From CAZLLE01 sp964560425 (GTDB lineage: Bacteria; Campylobacterota; Campylobacteria; Campylobacterales; QNZT01): a stretch of 28,677 nt of DNA. Below, in pieces: positions 14,044 to 21,744 of the stretch; position 1 is the stretch's first letter; each line of letters starts with the position of its first letter. The DNA lies in NCBI GenBank assembly GCA_964560425.1, contig CAZLLE010000098.1, positions 1 to 28,677 on the forward strand, in the 5' to 3' direction. Made by a program: the position numbers and the translations under genes. The notes beneath the pieces are model-generated. The model did no database searches. It had not been told where the DNA came from and saw only the letters and a program-made list of their open reading frames with translations.

Positions 14044-15981
14044 ATGTTTGGAAATACGCTATTTAAGTTAACTATTTTAATATTGACAGTGCTGTTTTAT
14101 GATGCTAATAGTGAAAGTAGCAGTGATAACTTGGAATCTAATATTACCATTTTAGATTCAGGTAATAACAGTTTGGAGACTAATGTTTTAGATATAAATT
14201 CTACTGTTGATGGCTTAGAAAATAATATTACAAATTTAGATCTAAATACCTCTCCTTTAGATGAAAATGTTACTGTTTTGGATTTGAATACTACTATCTT
14301 AGACTCTAATATTTCTAAGAGTGATATTTTTGAAAAGAGATTTGTATATTTTGATCAAACTATTTTTAATGATGATAATTTTGAAAAACTAAAACAAGTT
14401 ATAATTGATGCTAATGACTTAGGTTTTAATGGATTAGTATTGAGTGAAGAGTATATTTATACAAGACTATCACATGAAAATGTAGCTATGGATATAGTAA
14501 GAGAAAGATTTATGGAGATCTCTAATCTTGCACGAGAAAATGGATTAGAAATTATTCCAATGCATTTTAACCCTAGTATTCCAACAGTTGTTGTTAAAGA
14601 TAAAAATGAGAATAATCCATTTTATCAAAATGGTAGATTTGATTTTGATGAAGCCAATAGTGCAGATAATATTTTTGAGGTAAATGGTAGGGAAGCTAGA
14701 ATTAAAGGTTATAAACAATCTATTATTTCAGAAGAGTTTTTTAGTCAAGGAAAAACATTCCAATTTGAGGGGTTAAAACCAAATAGAGAGTATAAAATCA
14801 CACTAACTCTTACAACAAATAATTTTCAAAAAGATTATTTAAAAGTGAGTGTGTTAGATAGTTTTGATACAAGTCATACAGAAATTTTATATGGTATTAA
14901 TAAATATTTTAGAGGTATCAAATCAACACAAATAGATGCACTACACCATGTATATTTTAATACCCTTAATCATAAAGATTTTAATGGAAAAATTAAAATA
15001 TATCTATCATCTGAGGGAGAAAAAGATATCTTTTTCTCAAAAATAGAGGTTGAAGAGGTTGCTCTTGTATCTTCTCTTAGAGTTAATAGAGCAAAAAACA
15101 TACCTATTGTTCGATCTATAGATTCAAATATAACCTTTAAATCAGGTGTTGATTATATGATTGGTGAAGAGTATTTATATCTGCTAAGCCAAACAATAAA
15201 AGATGAACAATATTTAATGGTCACTTGGTATCCAAAAGTTGATGTTGCTCGACTTCAAAATCAGGAGACTATGGCAGATTTTTGTGCTGATCCAACACTC
15301 TATATTGATATCATAAAAGACCAATACCAAAGAATTGATAACTTATTTGGAGGTGTTGATGGTATTGCTTTTAATAATGATGAATGGAGAGAAGCTGGAT
15401 ACAATAAAGATTGTAAAAAGCTTTTTGAAAAAGAGTACAATTTACTAAATAAAACAGGTGATTTTACAGGTGGAGATTATATAGGTATTACTACAAGGAG
15501 AGTAATAAACGAGGCAATTAATTTTGATAAAAAAGTACCTGTATATGTAATGAGTGATATGTTTGATCCAAACTTTAATGCTAAAAACCCTTATATGGGT
15601 GTCAATAATGGAGCAGAGGGATCATGGGATTATTTACCAAAAGATACAGTAGTGTTTAATTGGATACCAAATCCTAAAGAGACTGGCTTAGATGAAATGC
15701 CATATCAAAATTTTTTAGATAGTTTTAAACATTTTAGTGATCATAATATCTCCCAAATTATAGCTGGATATCACGATGATATAGGCAATGTGGATACTAA
15801 TTTAAGAGTATATAAAGACTCTTCTCCCAAAGTCCAAGATAGTATAATAGGCTTTATGTTTCTAATATGGAATCAAGGAGGAAAAGAGGCAACTTATGAA
15901 GATATGCCTTTAGTTGTGAAACAAATTTGTGAGCAATTACCAACAAAGTGGCCTGAAGATGTCTGTATAAAGTTAAAATAA
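14044..15981 (+). CDS. Exported TIM-barrel-like protein with N-terminal heptad sequon repeat
   Basis: From the ATG at 14044 (AGGAG nine bases upstream) the protein is 645 residues. A TTG 33 codons earlier lacks a ribosome site and is rejected. A hydrophobic signal segment (3-19) precedes nine tandem heptads (30-92) with the pattern L-[DE]-x-N-x-[ST]-x. From about 98 a domain of glycoside-hydrolase-like TIM-barrel character begins: FVYFDQTIF, NDLGFNGLVLSEEY, ARENGLEIIPMHFNPS. A beta-rich insertion (about 190-340, with GLKPNREYKITLTL) resembles a carbohydrate-binding module. The barrel then continues with YLMVTWYPK, GVDGIAFNNDEWREAG (acidic pair that could be catalytic), VPVYVMSDMFDPN and TVVFNWIPNP. 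I cannot name a CAZy family. It may cleave or bind a surface polysaccharide. Confidence 0.75.
   Translation: MFGNTLFKLTILILTVLFYDANSESSSDNLESNITILDSGNNSLETNVLDINSTVDGLENNITNLDLNTSPLDENVTVLDLNTTILDSNISKSDIFEKRFVYFDQTIFNDDNFEKLKQVIIDANDLGFNGLVLSEEYIYTRLSHENVAMDIVRERFMEISNLARENGLEIIPMHFNPSIPTVVVKDKNENNPFYQNGRFDFDEANSADNIFEVNGREARIKGYKQSIISEEFFSQGKTFQFEGLKPNREYKITLTLTTNNFQKDYLKVSVLDSFDTSHTEILYGINKYFRGIKSTQIDALHHVYFNTLNHKDFNGKIKIYLSSEGEKDIFFSKIEVEEVALVSSLRVNRAKNIPIVRSIDSNITFKSGVDYMIGEEYLYLLSQTIKDEQYLMVTWYPKVDVARLQNQETMADFCADPTLYIDIIKDQYQRIDNLFGGVDGIAFNNDEWREAGYNKDCKKLFEKEYNLLNKTGDFTGGDYIGITTRRVINEAINFDKKVPVYVMSDMFDPNFNAKNPYMGVNNGAEGSWDYLPKDTVVFNWIPNPKETGLDEMPYQNFLDSFKHFSDHNISQIIAGYHDDIGNVDTNLRVYKDSSPKVQDSIIGFMFLIWNQGGKEATYEDMPLVVKQICEQLPTKWPEDVCIKLK
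14131..14319 (+). repeat. Nine tandem 21-bp units encoding heptads with N-glycosylation sequons
   Basis: Residues 30-92 of the exported protein fall into nine seven-residue units in perfect register, each starting with L or I. Seven D/E-x-N-x-S/T sequons occur, with asparagines at 33, 52, 61, 68, 75, 82 and 89; the last five are exactly seven apart. At DNA level the units have diverged in codon use, so the array is old or under selection for protein sequence rather than a recent slippage product. Confidence 0.9.
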
Positions 15982-16017
15982 GTAAAATAGTAGGGAAATA
16001 AATGAGAGGGGAGATAT

Positions 16018-16443
16018 ATGAGACTTTTATTAGGGTTAATTATTGGACTTAGTGCAATTTTGGCAGGACACAGTTATTATGGTCAAAGTGAAGTTGGTTA
16101 TTTGGTTGGTGCTGTTGGTATTTTGCTTGGTGCAATTTTATATTATAGTAGTGCAGCAACTTCATCAGCAGATGCAATTGAGTATATGGATACATCAGAT
16201 GGTATAAATGATATTGTTTCAGATGTAATAAGGACAATGGCGCTTACACTAGGTAGTGGTGCAGCTATACAACAATTTGTAAGACTTATTTTATCTGGTG
16301 GGAACGATACTCAATGGTACTTTTTTGAAGTTGTTATTATCCTTCTAATTTTTACATATATCTCATTTTGGGAGTTTAAACAGACAGTAAGGCATACTAT
16401 CCAAGCTTTTTATATGCTTGCTTCTCCTAGTAAGATGGTTTAA
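16018..16443 (+). CDS. Small membrane protein of unknown function
   Basis: The 141-residue protein has three clear hydrophobic segments, at about 1-18, 27-47 and 101-120. A middle loop (about 48-80) is rich in serine and aspartate (SSAATSSADAIEYMDTSDG). No known motif is visible. The ATG follows GAGGGGAGA by five bases. It lies 36 bases after the TIM-barrel-like gene and 25 bases before miaA, all on the plus strand, so cotranscription is likely but does not reveal a function. Confidence 0.7.
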   Translation: MRLLLGLIIGLSAILAGHSYYGQSEVGYLVGAVGILLGAILYYSSAATSSADAIEYMDTSDGINDIVSDVIRTMALTLGSGAAIQQFVRLILSGGNDTQWYFFEVVIILLIFTYISFWEFKQTVRHTIQAFYMLASPSKMV

Positions 16444-16468
16444 ATATCAGACCTTATAGTTTTTCTCT

Positions 16469-17359
16469 ATGAAAGAGGTTGCATTATTAGGTGCTACTGC
16501 ATCAGGAAAATCAGCTTTAGCTATAGACATTGCAAAAGAGGTAGATGCTAATATTTTATCTCTAGACTCACTAAGTATATATAAAGAGGTAGATATTGTC
16601 TCTGCTAAACCTTCATTGGAAGAGAGGATGGGGGTTAAACATTTTGGGATTGATGTTTTATATCTTAATCAATATTTTAGTGCTGCAACTTTTTTTAAAC
16701 TATATAAAGAGGCTAGGGATATCTCTATAAAAGAGGGAAAAAATCTTATTATTGTTGGTGGGACAAGTTTTTATCTCAAATCTATGATTGAGGGGCTATC
16801 TCCTAAAATTTTGCCTTCCATAGAAACTTTAAAAAAAATAGAGAGTAGATTACAAAACTTAGATGATGCCTATCTTTTTTTGTCTACTCATGATAGAGCT
16901 TATGCTAAGAAAATATCATCTAGTGACTCTTATAGGATTCAAAAGTGGTATGAGATATATTTTGAAAGTGGATTATCTGCTACAGATTTTTTTACTAAAA
17001 ATAGAAAAGAACCTTTGCTCTCATATATTGATGTTTTTGATATAGAGATAGATAGAGATGTTTTAAGAGATAGAATAGCCCAAAGAACTTCTCTTATGAT
17101 AGAAAATGGATTAATAGATGAAATATTTTATTTAGATAAAAAGTATGGTCGTTTACCTAGAAGTATGAAAGCGATTGGTATTACTGAGACTCTTGATTAT
17201 CTTGATGGAAAAATAGATATTAAAACACTTGAAATATTAATTACAACTCATACCGTTCAACTAGCAAAACGACAAGAAACTTTCAATAAATCCCAATTTT
17301 CTAATATAAATAAAAATATAAAAAGAGATTTAAAAAATATTATAATTTCAAAATTTTAA
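16469..17359 (+). CDS. miaA: tRNA dimethylallyltransferase MiaA
   Basis: MiaA transfers a dimethylallyl group to A37 of tRNAs that read codons starting with U, the first step of ms2i6A formation. The serine tRNA encoded at 6304-6391 has the A36-A37-like anticodon-loop context expected of substrates. The 296-residue protein shows the P-loop GATASGKS (8-15), the DSLSIYKEVDIVSAKPS segment corresponding to the conserved D-S-x-Q-x-Y...T-A-K-P, GGTSFYLKSMIEGL, and the C-terminal AIGITETLDYLDG and TVQLAKRQETF motifs. It lacks the extended C-terminus of some homologues, as is usual in this phylum. Confidence 0.95.
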   Translation: MKEVALLGATASGKSALAIDIAKEVDANILSLDSLSIYKEVDIVSAKPSLEERMGVKHFGIDVLYLNQYFSAATFFKLYKEARDISIKEGKNLIIVGGTSFYLKSMIEGLSPKILPSIETLKKIESRLQNLDDAYLFLSTHDRAYAKKISSSDSYRIQKWYEIYFESGLSATDFFTKNRKEPLLSYIDVFDIEIDRDVLRDRIAQRTSLMIENGLIDEIFYLDKKYGRLPRSMKAIGITETLDYLDGKIDIKTLEILITTHTVQLAKRQETFNKSQFSNINKNIKRDLKNIIISKF

Positions 17360-17447
17360 AAATTTTTTACAAAAGTAAAATTAATAGTAATCATATTTGC
17401 AAATTAAACATTTTTTTAACATTATAACTGTAGTATGGCATTATGAC

Positions 17448-17453
17448 TATAAT
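17448..17453 (+). promoter_or_regulatory. -10 element before the OmpA-family gene
   Basis: TATAAT at 17448-17453 would give a very short leader before the ATG at 17474. A TATAAC about 35 bases upstream (17413-17418) is an alternative. The whole 17360-17460 gap is T-rich, in line with epsilonproteobacterial sigma-70 promoters that lack a clear -35. Confidence 0.35.
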
Positions 17454-17473
17454 TTTTATAGAAAAGGAAAAGA

Positions 17474-18664
17474 ATGAAAAGATTATTGTTTGTTTCCCTT
17501 GTAGCAGTCTCCTTGTTGCATGGTGAGTATAGACCGTATGAGTTTGGAGCTACCGTTGGTGTCACATCTGTAGAAAATGAGGATAGTATAAAGCTCTCTA
17601 ACCCAACATTTGGTTTACATTTTCAGATGAATGTTTCAAAAATAAAGCCTAGGTTTGATATTGAATATTCAACATTAGATATTGCTGATAATGAACCAGA
17701 CTCCCTTTTGAGAACATCTATCAATGGTGTTTATGAGTTTTGGGATGATGGTGGTCGAACATCTCTAATGCCATATATGTTAGTTGGTGGTGGTTATGAG
17801 AGAGTTGGTCATGATAGAAAAAATTTTGAAAGTTTACCTTTCATGCAAGGTGGTGTAGGTCTAAAATATTTAGCAAAAAATAGTAATATTGCCGCACTAT
17901 TAGAGGTGAAAGCTCTGCAAATTGTTGGGGGCGATAAAGAAGAGAAGAATGAAGGTATTGTTACACTTGGTTTCTCCGTTCCCTTTGGAAACTTTCCAAA
18001 AGAGCCTGTAGTGGCAGCACCTGTTGTTGTAGCTCCTCCTTTAGAGATCCTTGATAGTGATGGTGATGGTGTTATGGATAGGTTAGATAAGTGTCCAAAT
18101 ACTCCTATTGGTATTGCTGTAGATGGCTCAGGATGTCCACTTCCTCCACCACCACCTCCTGTACAACTCTCTTTAGATAATAATGAGTGCCCTATAAAAA
18201 TTGATGGAGCTGATCGTGATAGGGATGGTGTTTTGGATAGTATAGATCAATGTCCAAATACACCTTGTGATTTTAGTGTAGACTCAAAAGGTTGTCCAAT
18301 TAAAGCGACACTAAGAATCCACTTTCAGACAGATAAAGCATATATTACAGATTACTCTAGACCAAAAGTAGAGAGATTTGCACAATTTTTGTTAAATAAT
18401 AAGGGAAGTAATATTCATATTGTAGGACATACAGATTGGAGAGGTTCTGATGCTTATAACATGGTTCTTTCTAAAAAAAGAGCAGCAAGTGTAAGAGAAG
18501 CATTAGTTCAATATGGGGTAAGTGCGTCTAGAATTACATCTACTGGTAAAGGTGAAAGTGAACCAATTGCAGATAATAGAACCAAAGAAGGTATGGCTTT
18601 AAATAGAAGAATTGAAGTGACATTAACATATCCAAATGAAGTTAAAGCTGAAGGAGTAGAATAA
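17474..18664 (+). CDS. OmpA/OprF-family outer-membrane protein with TSP3 repeats
   Basis: The 396-residue protein has a signal peptide (cleavage near LLHG, residue 17). An N-terminal beta-barrel (about 20-172) ends GIVTLGFSVPFG. A Pro/Val-rich linker leads to two thrombospondin type 3 calcium repeats, DSDGDGVMDRLDKCPNTP (194-211) and DRDRDGVLDSIDQCPNTP (247-264), with a proline run between them. The C-terminal OmpA domain (about 279-386) binds peptidoglycan; the expected diaminopimelate contacts D321 (GHTDWRG) and R336 (LSKKRA) are present. Cysteine pairs in the TSP3 units probably form disulphides. Its stop overlaps the start of the next lipoprotein gene by one base, so the two products are likely made together. 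Confidence 0.93.
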   Translation: MKRLLFVSLVAVSLLHGEYRPYEFGATVGVTSVENEDSIKLSNPTFGLHFQMNVSKIKPRFDIEYSTLDIADNEPDSLLRTSINGVYEFWDDGGRTSLMPYMLVGGGYERVGHDRKNFESLPFMQGGVGLKYLAKNSNIAALLEVKALQIVGGDKEEKNEGIVTLGFSVPFGNFPKEPVVAAPVVVAPPLEILDSDGDGVMDRLDKCPNTPIGIAVDGSGCPLPPPPPPVQLSLDNNECPIKIDGADRDRDGVLDSIDQCPNTPCDFSVDSKGCPIKATLRIHFQTDKAYITDYSRPKVERFAQFLLNNKGSNIHIVGHTDWRGSDAYNMVLSKKRAASVREALVQYGVSASRITSTGKGESEPIADNRTKEGMALNRRIEVTLTYPNEVKAEGVE

Positions 18665-20130
18665 TGAAAAATATATTAGCAAAAAGCCTTTTGTCTTCAT
18701 TGGCTTGTGTTTGTCTATTGGCTATCAATGGATGTAGTGTAATTGAAGATAGAGCAGATTTTGGAAGTAATGCACTAGACCCTAGTGGAAATATAGTTAA
18801 TCCACCAACACCAAAAGATAGTGATGGTGATGGATTAACAAATGATCAAGAGGTTCCAATAGATCAAGGTGGAACAGGTACAGATCCAAATAATCCAGAT
18901 ACAGATGGTGATGGACTTTATGATGGTTTTGAGGTTGAAATTGGTACAGATCCAAATAATCCAGATACAGATGGTGATGGGTTGAGTGATGGAGATGAAG
19001 TTCTTAAATATAAAACTGATCCACTTAAAGAAGATACAGATGATGATGGATTAAATGATGGAGATGAGCTTAAAATTGGTACAGATCCTTTAAATCCAGA
19101 TACAGATGCTGATGGTGTTGTTGATGGATTAGAAGTAAAAGGTGCACTGACTCCAGATACTTTTAGAGGTGGATTTGGTGTAGATAATCCTGCAAATACA
19201 AGACACAAAGATAAACCAGATGTAATTGATGCTCTTGATCCATTAAATGATTCAGATGAAGATAAAAGACCAAATTTAACTGAGACACAAAAAGGTACAG
19301 ATCCACTTGATCCATTAAGCTTTTATCCATGGATTTATGAGACTCCAGAGGGTATAGAGATGGAAAAAGCTGGTTTTGATTATATTCCTGGTGGTTTTGA
19401 TGTTGATGGTGATGGAAAAGCTGAAACAGGTTTTTGGATGGCAAAATATGAGGCAAGAGCAGGTAGTGCAATTACTGCAAATATCTCAAACTTAAGTGAA
19501 TATGTCAATAAGAACTTTAGTGTAATTAATGCTACTAGTGCATTAGGCTATATAGAATCAGCTCCCGGTTCATCTGAAGAGCCTCTTGCTATTGCAGTTT
19601 ATAATCCAGATAGTGCCTCTGTAACGGGAATGTATGGTTATGAAGCTGCTTCTATTATAGAACAGAGTCAAATACCTGGTGGTGTGGCGATAAAATTACC
19701 ATCAAATAAGCAATATGCACATGTCTTACAGCTAATCAAAGCAAATAAAGTAGATAGTGTAAAAAATGGTATTCTCGGCAATGATGTAAATGTTGAAGAG
19801 GATTATGAGAGAGCTATATTTGAGACAAATAGTAATATGCAAGAGTTTACAAGTGATTTAGTAAAACTTGATGAGTTAGATGAGTCATCTCTTCCTGCAT
19901 GGTGGGGAGTGGAGCATCCATTCTATAATGATAGTGATAAGGCAGCAGCTAGTACAAATGCACTTATTAATCCAGATACTGGTCTTGGTAAAAATCAAGA
20001 TCCATATGCTGTTATTGTAAGAGGTGATGTTGATACAGCAGGTCTAGTAAAAATGGATTTGACATATGGTGTTACTTTTGGTGAAAAAGGTGATATTGGC
20101 TTTAGAGCAGCAAGTGATTACTATAAATAA
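18664..20130 (+). CDS. Lipoprotein with calcium-loop repeats and degenerate FGE-like domain
   Basis: The 488-residue protein has a lipoprotein signal with C24 (INGC). Six 12-residue calcium-type loops follow, five of the form D-x-D-x-D-G-[LV]-x-x-x-x-E, starting at residues 52, 79, 101, 124 and 146, and a weaker one at 196. Between them recurs G-T-D-P-x-x-P-D-T. The C-terminal half (about 235-488) resembles the FGE-sulfatase / C-type-lectin fold: GFWMAKYEARAG, IKLPSNKQYAHVLQLI, and the closing YAVIVRGD...GDIGFRAAS, which matches the family's R-G-G...G-F-R-[VA] ending. There is no cysteine after C24, so it cannot be a working formylglycine-generating enzyme; ligand binding at the cell surface is more likely. 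Confidence 0.82.
   Translation: MKNILAKSLLSSLACVCLLAINGCSVIEDRADFGSNALDPSGNIVNPPTPKDSDGDGLTNDQEVPIDQGGTGTDPNNPDTDGDGLYDGFEVEIGTDPNNPDTDGDGLSDGDEVLKYKTDPLKEDTDDDGLNDGDELKIGTDPLNPDTDADGVVDGLEVKGALTPDTFRGGFGVDNPANTRHKDKPDVIDALDPLNDSDEDKRPNLTETQKGTDPLDPLSFYPWIYETPEGIEMEKAGFDYIPGGFDVDGDGKAETGFWMAKYEARAGSAITANISNLSEYVNKNFSVINATSALGYIESAPGSSEEPLAIAVYNPDSASVTGMYGYEAASIIEQSQIPGGVAIKLPSNKQYAHVLQLIKANKVDSVKNGILGNDVNVEEDYERAIFETNSNMQEFTSDLVKLDELDESSLPAWWGVEHPFYNDSDKAAASTNALINPDTGLGKNQDPYAVIVRGDVDTAGLVKMDLTYGVTFGEKGDIGFRAASDYYK
18877..18980 (+). repeat. Perfect 38-bp direct repeat inside the calcium-loop region
   Basis: The same 38 bases occur at 18877-18914 and 18943-18980, a period of 66 bp or 22 residues. 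A degenerate third copy begins near 19078. Each copy encodes GTDPxNPDTDGDG. Perfect identity over 38 bases suggests a fairly recent duplication or gene conversion, and recombination between copies would delete exactly one 22-residue unit without breaking the frame. Confidence 0.9.
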
Positions 20131-20148
20131 TAATTTTATTTAATTAGC

Positions 20149-20154
20149 TATAAT
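20149..20154 (+). promoter_or_regulatory. -10 element before the thioredoxin gene
   Basis: TATAAT at 20149-20154 lies 30 bases before the ATG at 20185, with a strong ribosome site AGGAGGTG at 20169-20176. No clear -35 is visible. Confidence 0.5.
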
Positions 20155-20184
20155 ACTTTCTAAAAAATAGGAGGTGTTATAGCC

Positions 20185-20607
20185 ATGAATATAGTCTGTC
20201 CGCATTGTCTTCAAGTCAATGCAATCCCTCAAAAAGATTCTTATAAAAAAGCAAACTGTGGTAAGTGTAAAAACTCTCTACTAGATACTAAACCTAAAGA
20301 TGTTACTCCTGAAGATTTTTATCAACATATTAATAATAGTGATATTCCTGTAGTAGTGGATTTTTGGGCTCCATGGTGTGGTCCATGTAGAATGATGGCT
20401 CCTGCTTTTGAATCGGCAGCTTCACATCTTCCACTAAAAGCGAGATTTATCAAAATTAATACTGAAAATCATCAAAATATTTCAGGAACTTTTGGTATTA
20501 GAGGTATTCCAACGATGATTATTTTTAAAGATTCAAAAGAGTTGGATCGTGTAAGTGGTGCATTATCTGAAGATCAGATTTTGCAATGGGTCAAAAGATT
20601 TATCTAA
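20185..20607 (+). CDS. trxC: Thioredoxin 2 (zinc-ribbon thioredoxin)
   Basis: This is a cytoplasmic disulphide reductase. The 140-residue protein has an N-terminal zinc ribbon with C5-x-x-C8 and C25-x-x-C28, followed by a thioredoxin fold with the active site WCGPC (C65, C68) and the cis-proline loop GIRGIPTMIIF. The extra zinc-binding module distinguishes TrxC from the main thioredoxin, and in studied bacteria TrxC is tied to oxidative stress. The gene has its own promoter and a strong terminator, so it is probably a single-gene unit. Confidence 0.94.
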   Translation: MNIVCPHCLQVNAIPQKDSYKKANCGKCKNSLLDTKPKDVTPEDFYQHINNSDIPVVVDFWAPWCGPCRMMAPAFESAASHLPLKARFIKINTENHQNISGTFGIRGIPTMIIFKDSKELDRVSGALSEDQILQWVKRFI

Positions 20608-20631
20608 AAAACTCCATTACTGGAGTTTTTT
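20606..20631. terminator. Bidirectional terminator after trxC
   Basis: Stem AAAAAACTCCA (20606-20616) with TGGAGTTTTTT (20621-20631), loop TTAC. It gives a U-run on either strand. It serves trxC on the plus strand and the convergent CPXCG gene on the minus strand, whose stop codon lies within the hairpin. Confidence 0.88.
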
Positions 20632-20796
20632 GGCTTGAAAATTTATAAGCTTTCCATCTTTCATAATAAAAGTAATCTCTATAGGATTGCAACATACTTG
20701 ACAATCTTCTATATAACTCTCTTCACTCATATCTGGATCTAAAAGCATAGATATATGCTCCCAGCAATATGGACATGTAAAAAAGTGTTCTAACAT
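20617..20796 (-). CDS. Small CPXCG-like cysteine-rich protein
   Basis: This 59-residue reading frame is not obvious in length-filtered gene lists. It begins MLEHFFTCPYCWEHISMLLD and continues through DCQVCCNPIEI before a short basic end. Four cysteines (C8, C11, C32, C35, plus C36) form a C-x-x-C...C-x-x-C-C arrangement as in the small zinc-ribbon family named after the CPxCG motif. The P-Y-C after the first cysteine, the D-x-S-E-E-S-Y-x-E-D-C-Q-V-C-C stretch and the size all agree. It overlaps the end of the upstream Cache-protein gene by seven bases and is probably translated by coupling. The role is unknown; zinc binding is inferred. Confidence 0.85.
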   Translation of the reverse strand: MLEHFFTCPYCWEHISMLLDPDMSEESYIEDCQVCCNPIEITFIMKDGKLINFQAKKLQ

Positions 20797-21710
20797 CGTT
20801 TATCATCATCCCTAATTTTTTCTGTTGATTTAAGATAGAAAGATAGACCAAATAGCAAAAATGTAACTCCACCTAATAGATAGATGGCATATACAATTTT
20901 TTCAGGTCCAATTAGTGCAAATTTAAATACAAGCATCAGTGCTTCAATAGATAGAGCAATAATAATAGATCCCAAAAATCGAATCATAGTTTTATGAATA
21001 TCTCCACTATTTTCTTTATGATGTCCTAAAACCTCCTCTTCAAAGATCGTTTTGACAAGATCAAATATAGCAAGTGCTAATGTAATCAAAATTGTTGATT
21101 TAAACATCTCTTCAATTGCTAATTTTTCAATAGCAATACCATGAAGCATTAGGCTTTTTACACCATGAAAAAAGAGCAGAAAAGCAATAGAGAATAGAGC
21201 CAAAGAGAATATAGAATATGAAGTTCGACTAATCCAAGTAAAAATTCCATCCATAGAAGTAGGATGAGCAAAATCAAGAAGGTGTTTAAGACTAATATCA
21301 ATACAGACAACAAAATGTAACTTCTTATTGTTATCATAAACAGGATAAGAGGCTGTTACAGTAAGGTCATTTGTTAAAGATGACGGATATGGATTTGTAA
21401 TGATACACTTTTTCTCTCTAGCTGCTCTATAGTAATAGGCTCTTGAGCTTTTATTATCATTTTTTACTTCTTGTCCAGCAATATTTGGATTTTTAGATAA
21501 GATATCACTTATCTGTATACCTTTTGAATTGAGAATATATAGTGCATCAACTTTGATACTCTCTTTTTTAAGATTTTTTAACCCTCTTGTTATAGTATCA
21601 AGATCTGGATCAGGTAGATAGTTTGGAATACTTCTATTAAGAAGTAGGCATAAATATGCTCTAGCTTGTACGCGAACTTTTTCAAATTCGGCAATTTCTC
21701 TTGGCATCAT
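20790..21710 (-). CDS. PDC/Cache sensor-domain membrane protein without output domain
   Basis: The 306-residue protein has a PDC (single Cache-like) sensing domain at about 30-150, with ALYILNSKGIQIS, the R-x-Y-Y-Y-R-A-A ligand-binding segment, the strand TVTASYPVYD and the closing VVCIDISL. Four hydrophobic segments follow (about 165-185, 205-225, 240-262, 272-295). There is no kinase, cyclase, chemotaxis or diguanylate domain, and no clear N-terminal membrane anchor. It could report to a partner through its membrane part. The start has two adjacent ATG codons (21710 and 21707), with AAGGA upstream and a TATAAT -10 element. Confidence 0.75.
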   Translation of the reverse strand: MMPREIAEFEKVRVQARAYLCLLLNRSIPNYLPDPDLDTITRGLKNLKKESIKVDALYILNSKGIQISDILSKNPNIAGQEVKNDNKSSRAYYYRAAREKKCIITNPYPSSLTNDLTVTASYPVYDNNKKLHFVVCIDISLKHLLDFAHPTSMDGIFTWISRTSYSIFSLALFSIAFLLFFHGVKSLMLHGIAIEKLAIEEMFKSTILITLALAIFDLVKTIFEEEVLGHHKENSGDIHKTMIRFLGSIIIALSIEALMLVFKFALIGPEKIVYAIYLLGGVTFLLFGLSFYLKSTEKIRDDDKRC

Positions 21711-21744
21711 AGTTTGATTCCTTATTTAATTTATGTTTTTGTTT

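Noticed and set aside
18877..19116. Regular repeats that might be a CRISPR array
   Set aside because: The units are in frame, encode D-x-D-G-D-G loops, and the spacers are themselves related coding sequence.
18918..19471. Two long minus-strand reading frames under the calcium-repeat lipoprotein
   Set aside because: They arise from the repetitive GAT/GGT codons of the plus-strand gene, have low-complexity Ser/Pro or His/Gln composition and no ribosome site.
18664..20130. A working formylglycine-generating enzyme
   Set aside because: The fold-like motifs are present but no cysteine remains in the mature C-terminal domain.
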